64,000 nt of DNA, from the NCBI GenBank assembly GCA_002794775.1, contig NBAY01000004.1, positions 868,001-932,000 on the forward strand. The letters run 5' to 3'. Numbering within the stretch: the first letter of the stretch is position 1; each line of letters opens with the position of its first letter. Both the position numbers and the translations under genes were made by a program. Under the pieces are notes generated by a model, which did no database searches, was not told the origin of the DNA, and saw nothing but the letters and a program-made list of their open reading frames with translations. Source of the stretch: Porodaedalea pini (lineage: Eukaryota; Basidiomycota; Agaricomycetes; Hymenochaetales; Hymenochaetaceae). Shown in pieces: positions 44,401-56,700 of the stretch.

Positions 44401-46276
44401 GCCTGTTGAGAAAGGCTCGGTGTCAAGTTTGCCGTTCATCGAGGGGCCCGGGAAGAGCTCATTCGACCGAGTTAGCGGCGAAGACGTGCAGCAATCGAGC
44501 TCCTTACCCGTAAGTTCGAGCCTCTCCGACGCGACGCCTACACTTGCTACAATTGGTCAGCGTTCAACCTCTGAACTGGGCCAGTATCCAGATCTGCAGG
44601 CATCTGGAAAGCCTTCAGCGCCGGCGGAACCTAATCGTCCTCGTGAGCGGGCTCGCGCGTCTTATTATCCTACGCTTGGCACAGCAGTGCCTTCGCTCAC
44701 GGACCGCCCGTCGTCGCCGGAGAAAACTAGCCCTGCGGCTGCATCACCGTCGCCCCTCAAGGACGAAGCAAGTAGATTAGGCAAGATTTCGGGTCCTCTG
44801 AATGGCACGCCAATTCCTGCAGGGTATAAGTTTGGTAGCAAGGATCCAGTTCCTGAACAACAGCCCTCGAGCGATCGCGACAGGAAGGCAAGATCTCGCG
44901 CTTTCTGGAGATGGCCTACTGGTACGTCGCAATAATAGTTTTGGATAATTTCTGACATTTACTATTTGGGGTTGTAGCTGCTGACAAAGCCGCCAATGTA
45001 CCGACATTTCAATCTCGAGCCGTTTTTGGCGTACCCCTTGAAGAGTCGCTGGCTGTCAGCCAAATAGCCAATCTTCCTGCGATTGTCTTCCGGTCCATCC
45101 AGTATCTGGAAGCGAATAAAGCAGATCAGGAAGAAGGCATTTACCGCCTAAGTGGGAGCTCAGCTGTGATCAAGAGCTTGAAGGATAGGTTCAATGCAGG
45201 TAAACTGCCACGTCTTCGAATTGACTACCGCCGAGATTTGGTTGCTGACACGTTTCTACGTCAGAGGGAGATATCGACCTGCTGGCATCGGATGTGCAAG
45301 ATCCACACGCTATCGCTGGGTTGCTAAAAAGTTTCCTTCGAGAACTACCTTCTAGCCTCCTTACTCGTGACCTGCACATGCGTTTCCTTGCTGTCATGGG
45401 TATGTGCATTGATCTTTATTTGGCATGCTCTGCGCTGAGTGCGGTTGCCAGATTTCGTTGATACCCAAGAACGGATCAAAGAACTACAGGAGCTCATCTC
45501 ACAACTACCACTCGCCAATTATAGCTTACTACGCGCATTGACGGCACATTTGATTCTCATCGTACAGAACTCAAATGTGAACAAGATGACAATGCGTAAC
45601 GTGGGCATTGTATTCAGTCCGACTCTCGGGATTCCAGCAGGAGTCTTTAGCTTGATGCTAGGCGAATTCAATCGTGTTTTCAACGTCAATGGTGAAGGAT
45701 CAGACTCTTCTGTGGACGAAGAAGACACTGTCGCACCTGCGCCGCGACGTCTATCAGGAGGGCTCAGTCGACGTAACAGCAAGCGATACTCCGATGCCGC
45801 CGCTGACCAGCTGCTTGGCCTGTCCGGCAGAGCTTTGCCATGTAAGCCTTTTGCTCATTGTGCTCGTTTCCTGTGGTGCTCATGCTCTTACAACTTCTCA
45901 AGCCACGGCGGAAGATCATTCTGATGATGGCGATGATCTATCCATACACGATCAGGATGAGAGCGATACAGAGACAACGGAGGCTGAGACCGAGGGATCC
46001 GTCCGTGCTGTTTCGCCAGCTCTGCAATATCAGGAACAGGTGCATCCCCCGCCAGAAGGACTCGACGTAACGCCAAACAAATCACGCGCTTCATTTGTCG
46101 CTGCAAAGCGAGGATTAAACTTGAACCTCTCAGGCACGACGACGAAAGTGGATCGGAGGCGAAGCCGCGTGCCGCAAGGCCTCCCAGCGTCTCCGCGGCC
46201 AACAGGTAATTCGCCTCTCCATACGCCGACGTTCGGGACTCAGGCAGACGTATCACTCCACCGTACCCCACGGTGA
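41405..46276 (+). CDS. BEM3: BEM3-like Rho GTPase-activating protein (PX, PH, RhoGAP)
   Basis: Bem3 turns off Cdc42 at sites of polarity. Eight exons fit: 41405-41966, 42039-43417, 43494-43856, 43910-44921, 44978-45199, 45265-45399, 45452-45841 and 45903-46276. A coiled-coil comes early (ALESVLQERNTLSAQNSQLWNHLKKQ). The PX domain spans LKTSTLEVLGSHIRAND..FVIAIHVVG and IEKFYSDVLALDSRL..LPDNKLFKDHAPAKVDQRK. The PH domain is GYLTKRGKNFGGWKTRYFVLQGPVLEYYES and on to RHVLCAESDRERDAWVEVL. RhoGAP reads VFGVPLEESL, EEGIYRLSGSS (arginine finger), LLKSFLRELPSSLLT, ANYSLLRALTAHLILIVQNSNVNKM and NVGIVFSPTLGIP. The tail is acidic and Ser-rich, ending in LHTPTFGTQADVSLHRTPR. Ser/Pro-rich linkers separate the parts. 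Start ATG is at a CACCATGG context. Confidence 0.94.
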
Positions 46277-47459
46277 TATCGCTTCGGCATTTGCTCGCCT
46301 TGACTTTCTCTGCTCGGATACCTCCACACGTACACATCACGCAAACGGACACATGAGGTTGTCTCTTTCTTTTTTCCTCTACCTCGTCTTTTGCATGCTC
46401 ATGTTCTCTGGGACCCTTCTCCTGTTGGTTGTTTCTTGTCTTCTTTAATGATAGTATGCATAGTTCATCCTAGCTTGCCCTTGTTATTTTCGCAATCTCC
46501 ATGTTGGTTTTGTATCAGCGTTTAGCATCCTTACCTTTTGCGTCTCTTTCTCTCCTGCCAGCTTATACCCCTGCAAGTCGTGTAGACAATACTAGTGATA
46601 TCATTTTTTTCTCAACTCCTCACCTACTGCTTTCTGTCCGAATCTTCTCAGCCTGACAATACTATGAATACAGATAGTACGTCGCTAATCAGGATTCTAT
46701 GCTTTCTATGCTTTCGTGTCTGAACATCTTTTATGCAGGCTCTTGATTGAGAATACATTGAGGCTACCTACAGATAATCATGCAGACAACTTGAACTCTG
46801 TGAACATAAGTGGCGTCTGCGTTGACTGCTAGTTTCGCTTTATGCTGCTTGGTCCACGATTGGGTATCTACACACTGTCCTTACTCATACAATGAGATAA
46901 GAAAGTGGTCCCACTCCAGACGAAGATCCGTCACAGTCGGGCGAACTGCATAAATATCACGAATAAGTGTACGGCACGGTCTCCAGGCTCGCTGTGTCTT
47001 ACTTGAGAGGGTACTCTTGACCTATACAGTCTATGTGATAACTTTTACATCTAACGGCAATATTAATATACACGGTGCGTAGTTTGCATAAAGTAATGTG
47101 CTGTATGTCCTAATGCATTCATTCCCAGGCGCTTCCGATGTCTTTCGAATCCTCTGACTCGTGTAAACGAGGGAACACACTCCTTCTAACGTCTACGATT
47201 GGTTCTTAAGAACCTACCGCGGAAACGCTCAACTGAAACACGTTGGGGATTTATCGCTAAAAAGGCTTGATTTGATGCGTCCGAACTCCGCAATGACTCG
47301 ACAAAAGCCTTCGAAGAATTGTTGTGGGATACGTCTGTAAGACATGTTTATATTGCACGGGTTTGCTATACTCTTCGTAAATTCTTTTGCAATATACATA
47401 CCACGGACTTTGACACAGCACCACGCATTTCCTCAGATACGTCTGCTGTTCATATCCAA
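46277..47459. other. Intergenic, no gene seen
   Basis: BEM3 3' UTR on the left, T-rich (46360-46620), and the promoter of the first NmrA-like gene on the right. No motif-bearing frame was found. Confidence 0.5.
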
Positions 47460-48555
47460 ATGTTGGGGTTCACAAGCTTTGCGGTCGCTGGCCCTGGAAA
47501 TATAGGCTCGTTTATCGTCGAGGAGCTCCTGAAACTCAAAGCTGATGGAAGGCTCTCTGAAGTCAGAGTATTGACGCGTTCCGTAAGAATATTTTCCGTA
47601 CTTCCTATTATACGAAAAACACTGCGCTGACTACTGTGCGCTCTAGCCACCTTACAGCCACTATGACTTTGCATCAAAGGGCGCTCAGATAGTTACTGTC
47701 GACTACTCGTCTCCAGCCTCTCTTATTCCGGCTCTCTCGGGTGTCGAAGTTGTCATTTCGGCAGTCGGCTATGCTGCATTCGTCTTGCAGGAGAACCTCG
47801 CAAAAGCCGCAAAAGCGACCAACGTCCAGCTTTTCGTTCCATCCGAGTTCGGATTTGCTGCGCAAGGGCGCAGAGAAGATGAAATCCCAGCCCCTTTTAA
47901 ACCAAAGGAGGACATACGCTCCAAGCTCTTTGAGATCGGCTTGCCGTATGCCATCTTCTACACGGGGCTATTTCCTGACTATGTTCTTACTAACGAGTGC
48001 GTGTTCTCTTGCTTTTTTCTCTTGTTTATTCCTGAGTCAACTGTTCCGTGCTTGATCTCACAGGTCGTTCGCAAATTTATTTGGCATAGATTTAGCTCGA
48101 GGAAAGGTCACACTCGGAGGAAGTGGCGATGGGCTTGTGTCCTTCACAGGGCGCGTGGATGTTGCGCGGTTCCTCGGATATGTATTTACATCTTTACCTC
48201 GCTCAGAGCTACTTTGGAAGATTTTCCGTATTGAGGGAGAAAGAATGGTTCGTTATATGCTTAGCTCAATCACTAGTATTTTTCCTGACATTTCAGTTCC
48301 TCTCAGTCTTTCAATGACATCTTTCGCGACTGCCAGGCACTCACGGGCCGCACACTGGATTTATCGTATCGATCTCGTCAGGAGCTGGAAGAGGCGGTCA
48401 AGGAAAATCCAAACGACCTTTTCAGTACGATTCTGTTGCAGGTCGATGTTGGATTTGGGATAGCTGGAGAACCGGAAGTGTTGTCGAATGATTCGTGGCC
48501 AGAGTGGAGACCTTCGAAGGTCACTGACTTTCTTTCGGGTACAATCAAGGCATAG
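47460..48555 (+). CDS. NmrA-like NAD(P)-binding reductase, copy 1
   Basis: Member of the NmrA/isoflavone-reductase-like atypical short-chain dehydrogenases. Exons 47460-47582, 47647-47996, 48064-48247 and 48307-48555 give 906 nt, 301 aa. The Rossmann motif is VAGPGNIGSFIVEEL (GxGxxG). Then come VTVDYSSPASLIPALSGVEVVISAVG, QLFVPSEFGF, KLFEIGLPYAIFYTGLFPDYV and WKIFRIEGERM. Substrate unknown. It is the most divergent of three tandem paralogs (47460-52045), with the same four-exon plan: exon 1 is 123 nt and exon 3 is 184 nt in all. The C-terminus (EWRPSKVTDFLSGTIKA) differs from the VIDTxxEIYG end of the other two. Confidence 0.88.
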
Positions 48556-49294
48556 CTTGTGAGCTCAAATGCACGATAACTCATTCCCAGCTCAGTTAAT
48601 ATAATGCGGTAAATGTCTATGCTCTCTATTATCTTGCCAGAATCTCGCCAATCTTTGTGGCGCCGAAAGTGTAATTCAGTGATCGACAACACGTCCATAT
48701 GTAATCTGAATGTCTCACTGGACCCACAGTTTCGCGTTACATTTGTGCACCACTGTTCGGCCTTATCACCTTGAACTTAGCACGCACCTACTGCATTAGT
48801 TCGCTACATCAATCTTTAAACGAGCCCCTGAGTTGACTACGTCTTTTCTTGAATACCGCCAAAGGCGAGTACTTACTATGTATGCATTCGAGTTGGTGTT
48901 CAAGTCGAAATGAAAAAACATAAGTTGCTCGTAGCCCCAAAGCTGAGATTGCATCAGCACCTTTCGATAGATCAGTATTCTGATGCACACAGAAATACAG
49001 ACAGATTACTAATCCCCTATTAAAACCGACCTCCGACTCGGATATCTGAGGGGAGGCGCGAAAGCTTGTGCTACAAATAGTACAATGGCGACACAGCATA
49101 TCACCAATTCCTGCGACTCGCACTTGCGCTTACATATCATCCAATAGTCGTCACCATTGCGCACACTCGCGCAATTCCGTCAGCAGGATCTAAAGCGTAG
49201 ATGGTATATAAAGGGAAAGGTATCTGAAACCTGCTGTCCATTCACTCACAGTTCAAGATTTCTACATCGCCCGCTCTGCTCATCTCTAATCGAA
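48556..49294. promoter_or_regulatory. Spacer with TATA box for NmrA-like copy 2
   Basis: A clean TATATAAA at about 49205-49212 lies some 83 bp before the ATG at 49295. A further 640 bp to the left shows no gene. A TATA box this clear is absent before most genes in this window, which suggests regulated expression of copy 2. Confidence 0.5.
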
Positions 49295-50360
49295 ATGTCC
49301 GGATACAAGAATTTCGCTGTCGCAGGAGCTGGCAATATCGGGAAATTTATTATCGAGGCACTTGTTGAGAAGAAGGCTGCGGGAGTCATCTCGTCCGTCT
49401 CTCTCTTGTCGCGCTCTGTGAGTTGAAGGAGTATGCATCACCGAGTTCTTTGTGTTTATATATATCTCTGTACCAGTCCAGCGGTCACGATGATCTCACC
49501 GCGAAGGGCGTAAAGCTTGTGGCCGTCGACTACACTTCATCTTCCTCAATAAAGTCTGCTCTTTCTGGTGTCGACGTCGTCATCTCGACACTCGGAGGGG
49601 CCGCTCTTGGACTTCAGGAGGGGTTTGCATCGAGTGCCAAGGCAGCTGGCGTAAAGCTGTTTGTACCGTCTGATTTCGGAAACCCGACGGATGGAGCCAC
49701 TGAGGGGTTGTTCGGGCAAAAGGAAGCCCTGAAGAACAAGCTGAAGAATGAGATCAAGCTGCCGTATGCTGCCTTTTATACTGGGCCTTTCACAGATTAC
49801 ATCTTCCAGCGGTGAGTCGAGCAAGCCGAAAAGAGATGCATTCGTGACTGAGTTTGGTTTACAGAGGGTTCTCCGAAGCGTTTGGATTTGACTTTGCCAA
49901 CGGAAAGATAACAATCCCAGGCTCTGGCAATGCTGCCATCTCTTGGACCTCCCGACCCGACATCGCTCGGTATGTTGCGCACGTCCTGACGGCGCTCCCG
50001 AAGGAGAAGATAGAATGGCGTATCTTCCGCATTGAGGGGGACCGGACCGTAAGTCAATGCTTTCTTGATTCGAGAACAAGCTGTTTGACTTTTGGCACAC
50101 GAAAATTGCAGAGCTTCAACCAGATTACAGAGAACTGGAAGACACGTTCGGGAAAGAATGTGGCAGTCTCTCACCGTCCGCGTTCAGAGTTCGAGGACGC
50201 ATTGGCGAAGAACCCGAACGATTTCATCTCTATCCTCATTTTGACATGGGATTCAGGCGATGGCGTTGTCGGCAAGCAGGACGAGCTCGCGAACAGCGAC
50301 TTTGCTGAGTGGAAGCCAAAGAAAGTTATCGATACTATCGTCGAGATCTACGGACAGTGA
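49295..50360 (+). CDS. NmrA-like NAD(P)-binding reductase, copy 2
   Basis: Exons 49295-49417, 49477-49811, 49865-50048 and 50112-50360 give 891 nt, 296 aa. The N-terminus MSGYKNFAVAGAGNIGKFIIEAL carries the dinucleotide motif GAGNIG. Further marks are VAVDYTSSSSIKSALSGVDVVISTLGG, KLFVPSDFGNPTDGATEG, LPYAAFYTGPFTDYIF, FDFANGKITIPGSGNAAISWTSRPDIARYVAHVL, WRIFRIEGDRT and WKPKKVIDTIVEIYGQ. It is very close to copy 3 (shared IEWRIFRIE, NPTDGATE and RPRSEFE blocks), so that pair duplicated last. Such genes often sit in secondary-metabolism or redox-stress roles, but the substrate cannot be told. Confidence 0.92.
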
Positions 50361-50978
50361 GCCTCGTGCAAAATGCAAATACGATTTCTGCCTGCCTGTA
50401 ATTGTAGAATATTTCTTCGCAACCTTCGGAGTTATCCCAAATAAATGGGTTATATTTTCGAGTGACGAAATCTAAGTGACCTTCGTTATCATGCGTTTTC
50501 TTCGGGCTTGGCATATATGCCTAGCGTCTGACTATAATGTCTCGGTGCAGAGGCCTCCTATCGACTCGAAACAGCGCCAAAATACCATTCTCGCATGCGG
50601 GCATCAGATCCTCTTCCTAATCAGGCTTGTTGCAGATTCATTGTCTCATCGCAGGAACACGGCTACTGTAGGCAGAAATTGCATACAAGCTCGGGCATTC
50701 TTCGACCACATTCGCTATCCAAGACAATGTACACATCAGTCAGCAGACCTCCTAATGTCTGGCTGCTGACTTACTTCATATAAGTCCAGCATTGGAGTTC
50801 GTTACATGCTTTCCCAATCGAAAGTTCAGCCTCTTATTTGCCGTTCAGATATGCTCTATAAGCATTCCTTGTCATGGCTGAGGCCTGGTGGTGCACAGTA
50901 TAAGCTTTCTAGAAATTCGGTAAGCTCTGCGGTCACTACTTCACGTCCTGCAATTATCACCAAGAAGATCTGATGGGA
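50361..50978. other. Spacer between NmrA-like copies 2 and 3
   Basis: Contains the copy 2 terminator region and the copy 3 promoter; a weak GTATAA lies near 50898. No coding sequence recognised. Confidence 0.4.
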
Positions 50979-52045
50979 ATGTCTGGGTACAAGAGCTTTG
51001 CTATCATCGGCTCTGCCAGCATCGGCAAAAATGTCATTGAGGCCCTCATCGAGAAGAAGGACGCTGGAGTTATTTCGTCTGTCTCCCTTTTGACTCGTTC
51101 TGCGAGTAAAGGCCGATCAAGAAAGCATAAATATCGTACCTAATGCAACTTCTTCTTTCTTTTATTTTAGCCCGGTGGACACGACGATCTTGTTTCAAAG
51201 GGCGTCAAGCGTGTCACCGTCGACTATACGTCGTCCTCCTCGATCAAAGCTGCGTTTGTTGACGTAGACGTAGTCATCTCCACGATCAGCACCAATGTTT
51301 TGGGACTGCAGGAGGAACTCGCGACGAGCGCCAAGGCTGCAGGAGTGAAACTTTTTGTGCCATCTGAGTTCGGCAATCCTACGGATGGTGCCACCGAGAA
51401 TTTCTTCGGAGAGAATGACGGGATGAAGAGCAAGCTGAAGGAGATCGGCATCCCTTATACCGTCTTCTACACCGGGCCCTGGGCTGACTGGTACTTTGGG
51501 ATGTGAGCAAGGTCTAAGTGAAATGATGTACCTTGCTGAACAGTTCATCAGAAACACCGCTAAGGCATTTGTATTCGACTTTGCTAACGAGAAGGCGGAT
51601 ATCCACGGCTCTGGTACAGCTGATATCTCGTTCTCTTCCCAGCGTGACATTGCCCGCTTCATAGCGCATGCGCTGACGGTGCTCCCGAAGGACAAGATAG
51701 AATGGCGTATCTTCCGCATTGAGGCCGAAAGGACCGTATGTACACTGCCTTATTCCACTAGATCATTCCATTGATCTATGGTCATTTTCGCAGAACTTGA
51801 ATCAAATCGTCGCAGATTGGGAAGCGCACACAGGCAAGAGGATGACGGTCACGTATCGTCCGCGCTCAGAATTCGAAGAGGCTGCAGCGAAAAACCCGAA
51901 TGACCTTGTTGCTGTCCTCAGTGTCGAGTGGGATATGGGCAAGGGAGCCGTTGGCAAGCCAGAGGAGCTCGCGAACGGCGAGTGGCCTGAGTGGAATCCA
52001 AAGAAGGTCATTGATACTCTTATTGAGATTTATGGTCGGATCTGA
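50979..52045 (+). CDS. NmrA-like NAD(P)-binding reductase, copy 3, altered Gly motif and GC-AG intron
   Basis: Exons 50979-51101, 51171-51502, 51552-51735 and 51794-52045 give 891 nt, 296 aa, the same length as copy 2. Exon 1 is too short to stand out as an ORF. Intron 1 starts with GCGAGT instead of GTGAGT, a GC-AG intron. The cofactor motif reads IIGSASIGKNVIEAL, so the central Gly of GxGxxG is Ala. The rest is well kept: VTVDYTSSSSIKAAFVDVDVVISTIS, KLFVPSEFGNPTDGATE, IPYTVFYTGPWADWYFG, WRIFRIEAERT, YRPRSEFEEAAAKNPND and WNPKKVIDTLIEIYGRI. An in-frame ATG six bases upstream (50973) is an alternative start; 50979 was chosen because exon 1 then matches the other two copies. Confidence 0.9.
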
Positions 52046-52381
52046 GTTATTTTTGCCTGACTATTTCGAAAGTTGAGGCCTACGGTCTTCAGAAAAAAAA
52101 GTTGCATCAGAGTTCGTGTGAAAAATATGTGATGTTGAACACTTACTCAATATATGAGACACGTTTGGGAGTGTCGTGAGTAGACAAAGAAACAAAGAGA
52201 AAAGAGTGCATAATTTACTATGTATAATCGAAAACAGCCCTGATGAGATAACACGGCCATGCCGTCAACGGACGCGATTTGCTCCTGGTCTGTACTCCCA
52301 CTTTGTCGTCCTTGACGGCCGCAAAATACTTCCGTAGTTCCCGGGAGAAGGTACCAGGCATCGACCGCGTTGACGGAGACG

Positions 52382-53491
52382 ATGGGATTTAGACAGGCGG
52401 TGGTCCTCGCGAGCGTGTGCTTCGCATTTGGTGAGTCTAGATTTCGTGGACGACAATTTTCTCTCAGCATCTTGCTGGTACTTCCCCTTCTAAATAACTC
52501 GAAACGGAATGCACATCCGTATTTTACTATATGGGTGGTCGCCATCGCCGTGTCTCCTTCTGACTTGTATTCTATGATGCTAACGGTTGCTCTCATTCTT
52601 CGCAGGCACACTTTTCGTGTGCTTTACGGTAGATCACAAGCTATTATTCGGTGAACTGACAGAGCAGTCCGTGGAGGATGGTTTCTTCTTCTATACGACA
52701 TTCTACAATGCACCGCCGGTGATACGGGTGCGTTAAGCTTCTCACGACGCCGGGTCTATGGGGAGCTAGGCTCGCAGAACGATGCAGGGTTATTGACATA
52801 TCAGCCTCCTTTTCTAGGCTCTCTTGCACAGCGTAGTTGGGATAGGGGTCCTAGGCTTGATTGCGAAATTGCACAAGTGGGATGACACCGCTGTGTTTTT
52901 CGATGGGAGCTCGTTAGGTGCGTATCTCCTCCGTTCGTCCTGTCTCTATTTTGTTGTCCTTGACGCTTTATCCTATTTCCCTCTTCACGCTCAGCGGCGT
53001 TCGTGTTTGCTATCGGAGTCTATTTGTCTGTGTCGATTCCTTCGCTCCGTACCATCGTGGACCCTGTTATAGATGTTGACACGCGCGAAGACCGCATCGA
53101 AGCCATGCGCATTCTCGCCGCAGGCAACACCATTATCATGGTCTTGTTGGGTGCTGTACTCTGTCTCCAGGTGAGCAGACGTCTTGTCTTTTCCATCGTT
53201 CCCACATCACTTGCTTCCCGCAATTCTTCGACGCCGAAGGCTTTGTGTAAAAAATTTTGACTTCTTAGGAAAAAATTACGGACATTCTTTTTCGGATGTG
53301 CCTTATCCGTTGCCTTCTTTGTGGTTTACGTTACCGAGAAAATGTGATATCTGACTAAAACTGTCTTTGATCAGGGGGGCGAGGAGTATTCGAGACGCTT
53401 AGAGGCGAAGGAATTGACCAAATGGGCGGAGAAACAGAAGCAAACGACGGCCGAGACTGCGCCTGTTGCTGAAGAGAAGAAGGAGCAGTGA
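52382..53491 (+). CDS. SHR3: SHR3-like ER chaperone for amino acid permeases
   Basis: Shr3 folds and releases amino acid permeases from the ER. Exons 52382-52430, 52606-52727, 52818-52917, 52995-53170 and 53375-53491 give 564 nt, 187 aa. The start MGFRQAVVLASVCFAFGTLF is a membrane helix and typical of the family. More helices follow: LLHSVVGIGVLGLIAKLH, AFVFAIGVYLSVSIP and AGNTIIMVLLGAVLCLQ, four in all. The blocks DGFFFYTTFYNAPPVI, DTAVFFDGSSL, and EEYSRRLEAKELTKWAEKQK near the end fit a small ER protein with a charged cytosolic tail ending in KKEQ. Most exons are under 180 nt. I am fairly sure of the family from the start, topology and FFDGSSL motif. Confidence 0.8.
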
Positions 53492-53705
53492 TGCGCAATT
53501 TGTAGCAGTGTTCTCATAACTCGATATACATTTTTTTTTGTCTGCCTCGACAGTATATCCAAAAGAAATTGGTTTTTCTGGATTCTTTTCGGCTTTGTGG
53601 TTGTTAATGAGCTTCGATTTGCTGAGTCACGCGTTGTGCCACGCAGTCGCGTCGCGCTCTCATTTCGCTTTGCCTCTTCGTCAAAGTCCACGGACATGTT
53701 CGCTG

Positions 53706-56700
53706 ATGCTTTCTGACTCCGACCACGTCGTCGTCGACTTGCTTCACTGGTGTAGCTCGTGCGGCATACAAATTGACGCGAGAATACGCGTCGCCCGCGG
53801 AGAAGACGGGAACATCTGTGTGCTCACACGAGACGCGTTCATCGAGCGCCGAACCACACGTACGTTCAGACTTCACTATACTGCGTGACGCAACGCTCAT
53901 GCACATGCGTTGCGAACATCTTCTTGTCGGCGAATGTGTTTCTGGTCTTCTGTAAAAAAAAATCAATTTCATGCGATTGATGCTACTTACCCGCAGTGGT
54001 CTCCATCCCAAAGTCGGCGATTCTGTCCATCAGGAACTGTCTGCTCGCCAAACATATACCGCAAGTGATCTACGGTACAGAAGCACAGCTCGGTCTGGCT
54101 TTGGGGCTCTACGGTGAACTGTAATTATCTGTTTCCATCTTCTACATCATCCCCCCTTTCTCCATGCAGCCTTGCTTCCGACATATCACATTCGAGCCAT
54201 CATACCCTGAGCTGACTCTTGTTCTCTTCTATTTCCCTTTCATTTCCGCTCGATGATGGTCTCCTGCTCATCCTGGGTGCTGGCGGCGCCGCAGCTTGAG
54301 AGGAAGCTCATCAACATGGTTCGGCTACCTGCAGTCGCTCCCAAAACATGTCAGCATCGCGCTGTTCTGGGACGACGTGAGCGAGGACGAAAAAATAGCC
54401 CTGAAGTGGATCAAGGGTACCATGGCTGATATAGAACTTTCTATGTTAAGCCAAGTGATGACGCCTGACTTGGCGAAGGGTTCTAAGCACACGGTGACGG
54501 TGAGGGTTTGATTTGATACTTTCGTCGGAGTAGCTTCATTCCTCAGCTCCGAAGTCCCTCAACCCCCTTAAGTGACTTCTTCACCATATGCACCAGTCTT
54601 CTATTCACTTTTCAAAGCCCTCTTTGAGGTTGAGCAACGATCGAAGTATCTTCTTTGCTAATTCGTATCCATCTACTTTTGCAGGACATTCTTCGGTACT
54701 ACGAGTTCACCGCTCTTCCTGCGCTCGCAAAAGTTAACCTCGAAGGTCGCGCTACCCTGGAAGGCTTCAAGCATGCGTATGCGCTTGTGTCATCGCGCTC
54801 CTTTATTGTTGACGCGTATCATGGCCTTGCGATGGTGCCCATAGCCGATGCGTAAGTTGTTCTCACCTTTCGTCCTCAGTATCTCCGAGCGTTATTTCCG
54901 TTTTCTACCCTTGACGGCCCTTCCCACACTGACCGCAAACGTCTACCCTCATTTATTCGTGAGAAAAGAAAGGTTTAAAACTCACTTCCGTTCCTCGCTT
55001 ACATGTATTGCTTTGATGTTTTACCGTAAAACTAATCAGGTTCACAGCTTCAATCATAGTTTGGGGAACCATGTCCATCTTGAGGTGCGTCTGAAGCCTC
55101 GTGATCTTTTCCCAAACAACTTGTACCTCTTTTCGTCGTTACTGATCTGGGCCACACCCTTCTCTTTGATACAATGCGATGCCCATAGGACAGAGCGATC
55201 ATGAAGTCTGCCACACTTGCGGGTCTCTAAAGGAATGTTCACATGACGCTGAAGACGAAGGCGCCAGCGAACGTATTGCTGCGCGGGAAGAACGAGTTCT
55301 GAGCGGCTTGAATGACCTCGAAGACACGTGTGAAATGGTGACGAATACTTCGATTCCCCCTTTCACCGAGGTATTCAATACCTATGGCGAACACTTAACG
55401 AACGCACAGCTACTTGTGCGCTATGGGTTTCTACTTGACGGCAACGAGAACGATATCATCTCGTGGGATGTGAAAGAGCTATGTCGCTTCGTAACATTGT
55501 TTGCTGGCCGTTCGAACGAAGGCGAAAAATGGTTTGATGAGGGGCATGCATCTAAAGATCATGATTTAGGCTTCAATGTCTTCGAAAAACGAACTACGGA
55601 GATCGCGAATAGTGCGGCCACATACAGACATCATGACATCTCGCGCTTTCATGTCGGCGATGGCGAGGCTGTATTGCGGACAGCTGGTACCGACATGGGC
55701 AACGAAGATCAAGTCCCTATAATTAGCTCGGGCCAGGTCCTTCTGGAACGCCTTCGAGAAGTGCTCGATCTATGGGCTTGTGGCGACAACACTTGGGCGA
55801 ACTCGAACCTCGTCTACTTCCCCAACATCCAGGAAACGGAACCCGATGTTGATTCCTATGGGGAGGACGCACGTCTGCCATGGCTGGACAGCTCCAAATT
55901 TGAAACAGGTTCTTCCGCAGTGGATGGCAGTGTAGAAACTCGAAATGAAGACGCTCGTCCTCACGAAGAAAATATCATCACTGTGAGTTACCTCGATTTT
56001 GTTTTTACTGGGCCCTTTTCTTTCTGTCTGTCTGTCATGTTCGCTTGCTAAAATAGTCGAAACGAGTGCAGTCGAAAGAGACTCGTCACGTTTGCGGTTT
56101 GCTTCTTGATTCCTTGATTGAGTGTCTTGGGCTTCTGTTTCCCAGTCTCCTGCCTCAATGCTATTCCGTGTCGTCTATTCGCTGCGGAAGAGCAAAATCC
56201 AGCTCTATTTTGACAGCGAACTGCATGCCGTACCTGGCTTCTCGAGACTAGGCTGGATTGGGTTTCAGTTTCAGTTCTTGTCATTGTTGTCAATTCGTAT
56301 ATGGCTCAATCAAATGTTTGGCTGGGTCGCGGACAGTTGGACCAGGGCGGGCGACGGTTATTACGACGCAGCAATAAATTTAAGCTTCAAAGGACAGCGG
56401 AGACTCAACCCAGTTCCAGTCAATTCATCGGCGGCGCGGGCACGGGATTCGATATCTAGTGTTCCATAGCGCCGAAGGAGATGCAGGCAACGGCTACTCC
56501 CGAGAAGCTGTTGGACTTCGCACCTTGCAGCACTTAGCTCCGAATGATGCTGGGTCATCTGGTGCCGAGCTTATTTGTGCGTTACGTTCCTGGGCACGCT
56601 TGAACTTTATGCACTCGCTATCTGCTGTACTCGTGATCTGAACATTTCTTTTGTTTCGAGCTGCTTCAGATGCATTCATTTCCCTTCTTCTCGACTTGTT

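Noticed and set aside
56122..56641. Open frames between the SET core and the next likely exon
   Set aside because: They read as unrelated sequence with no SET-family match and inconsistent phases.
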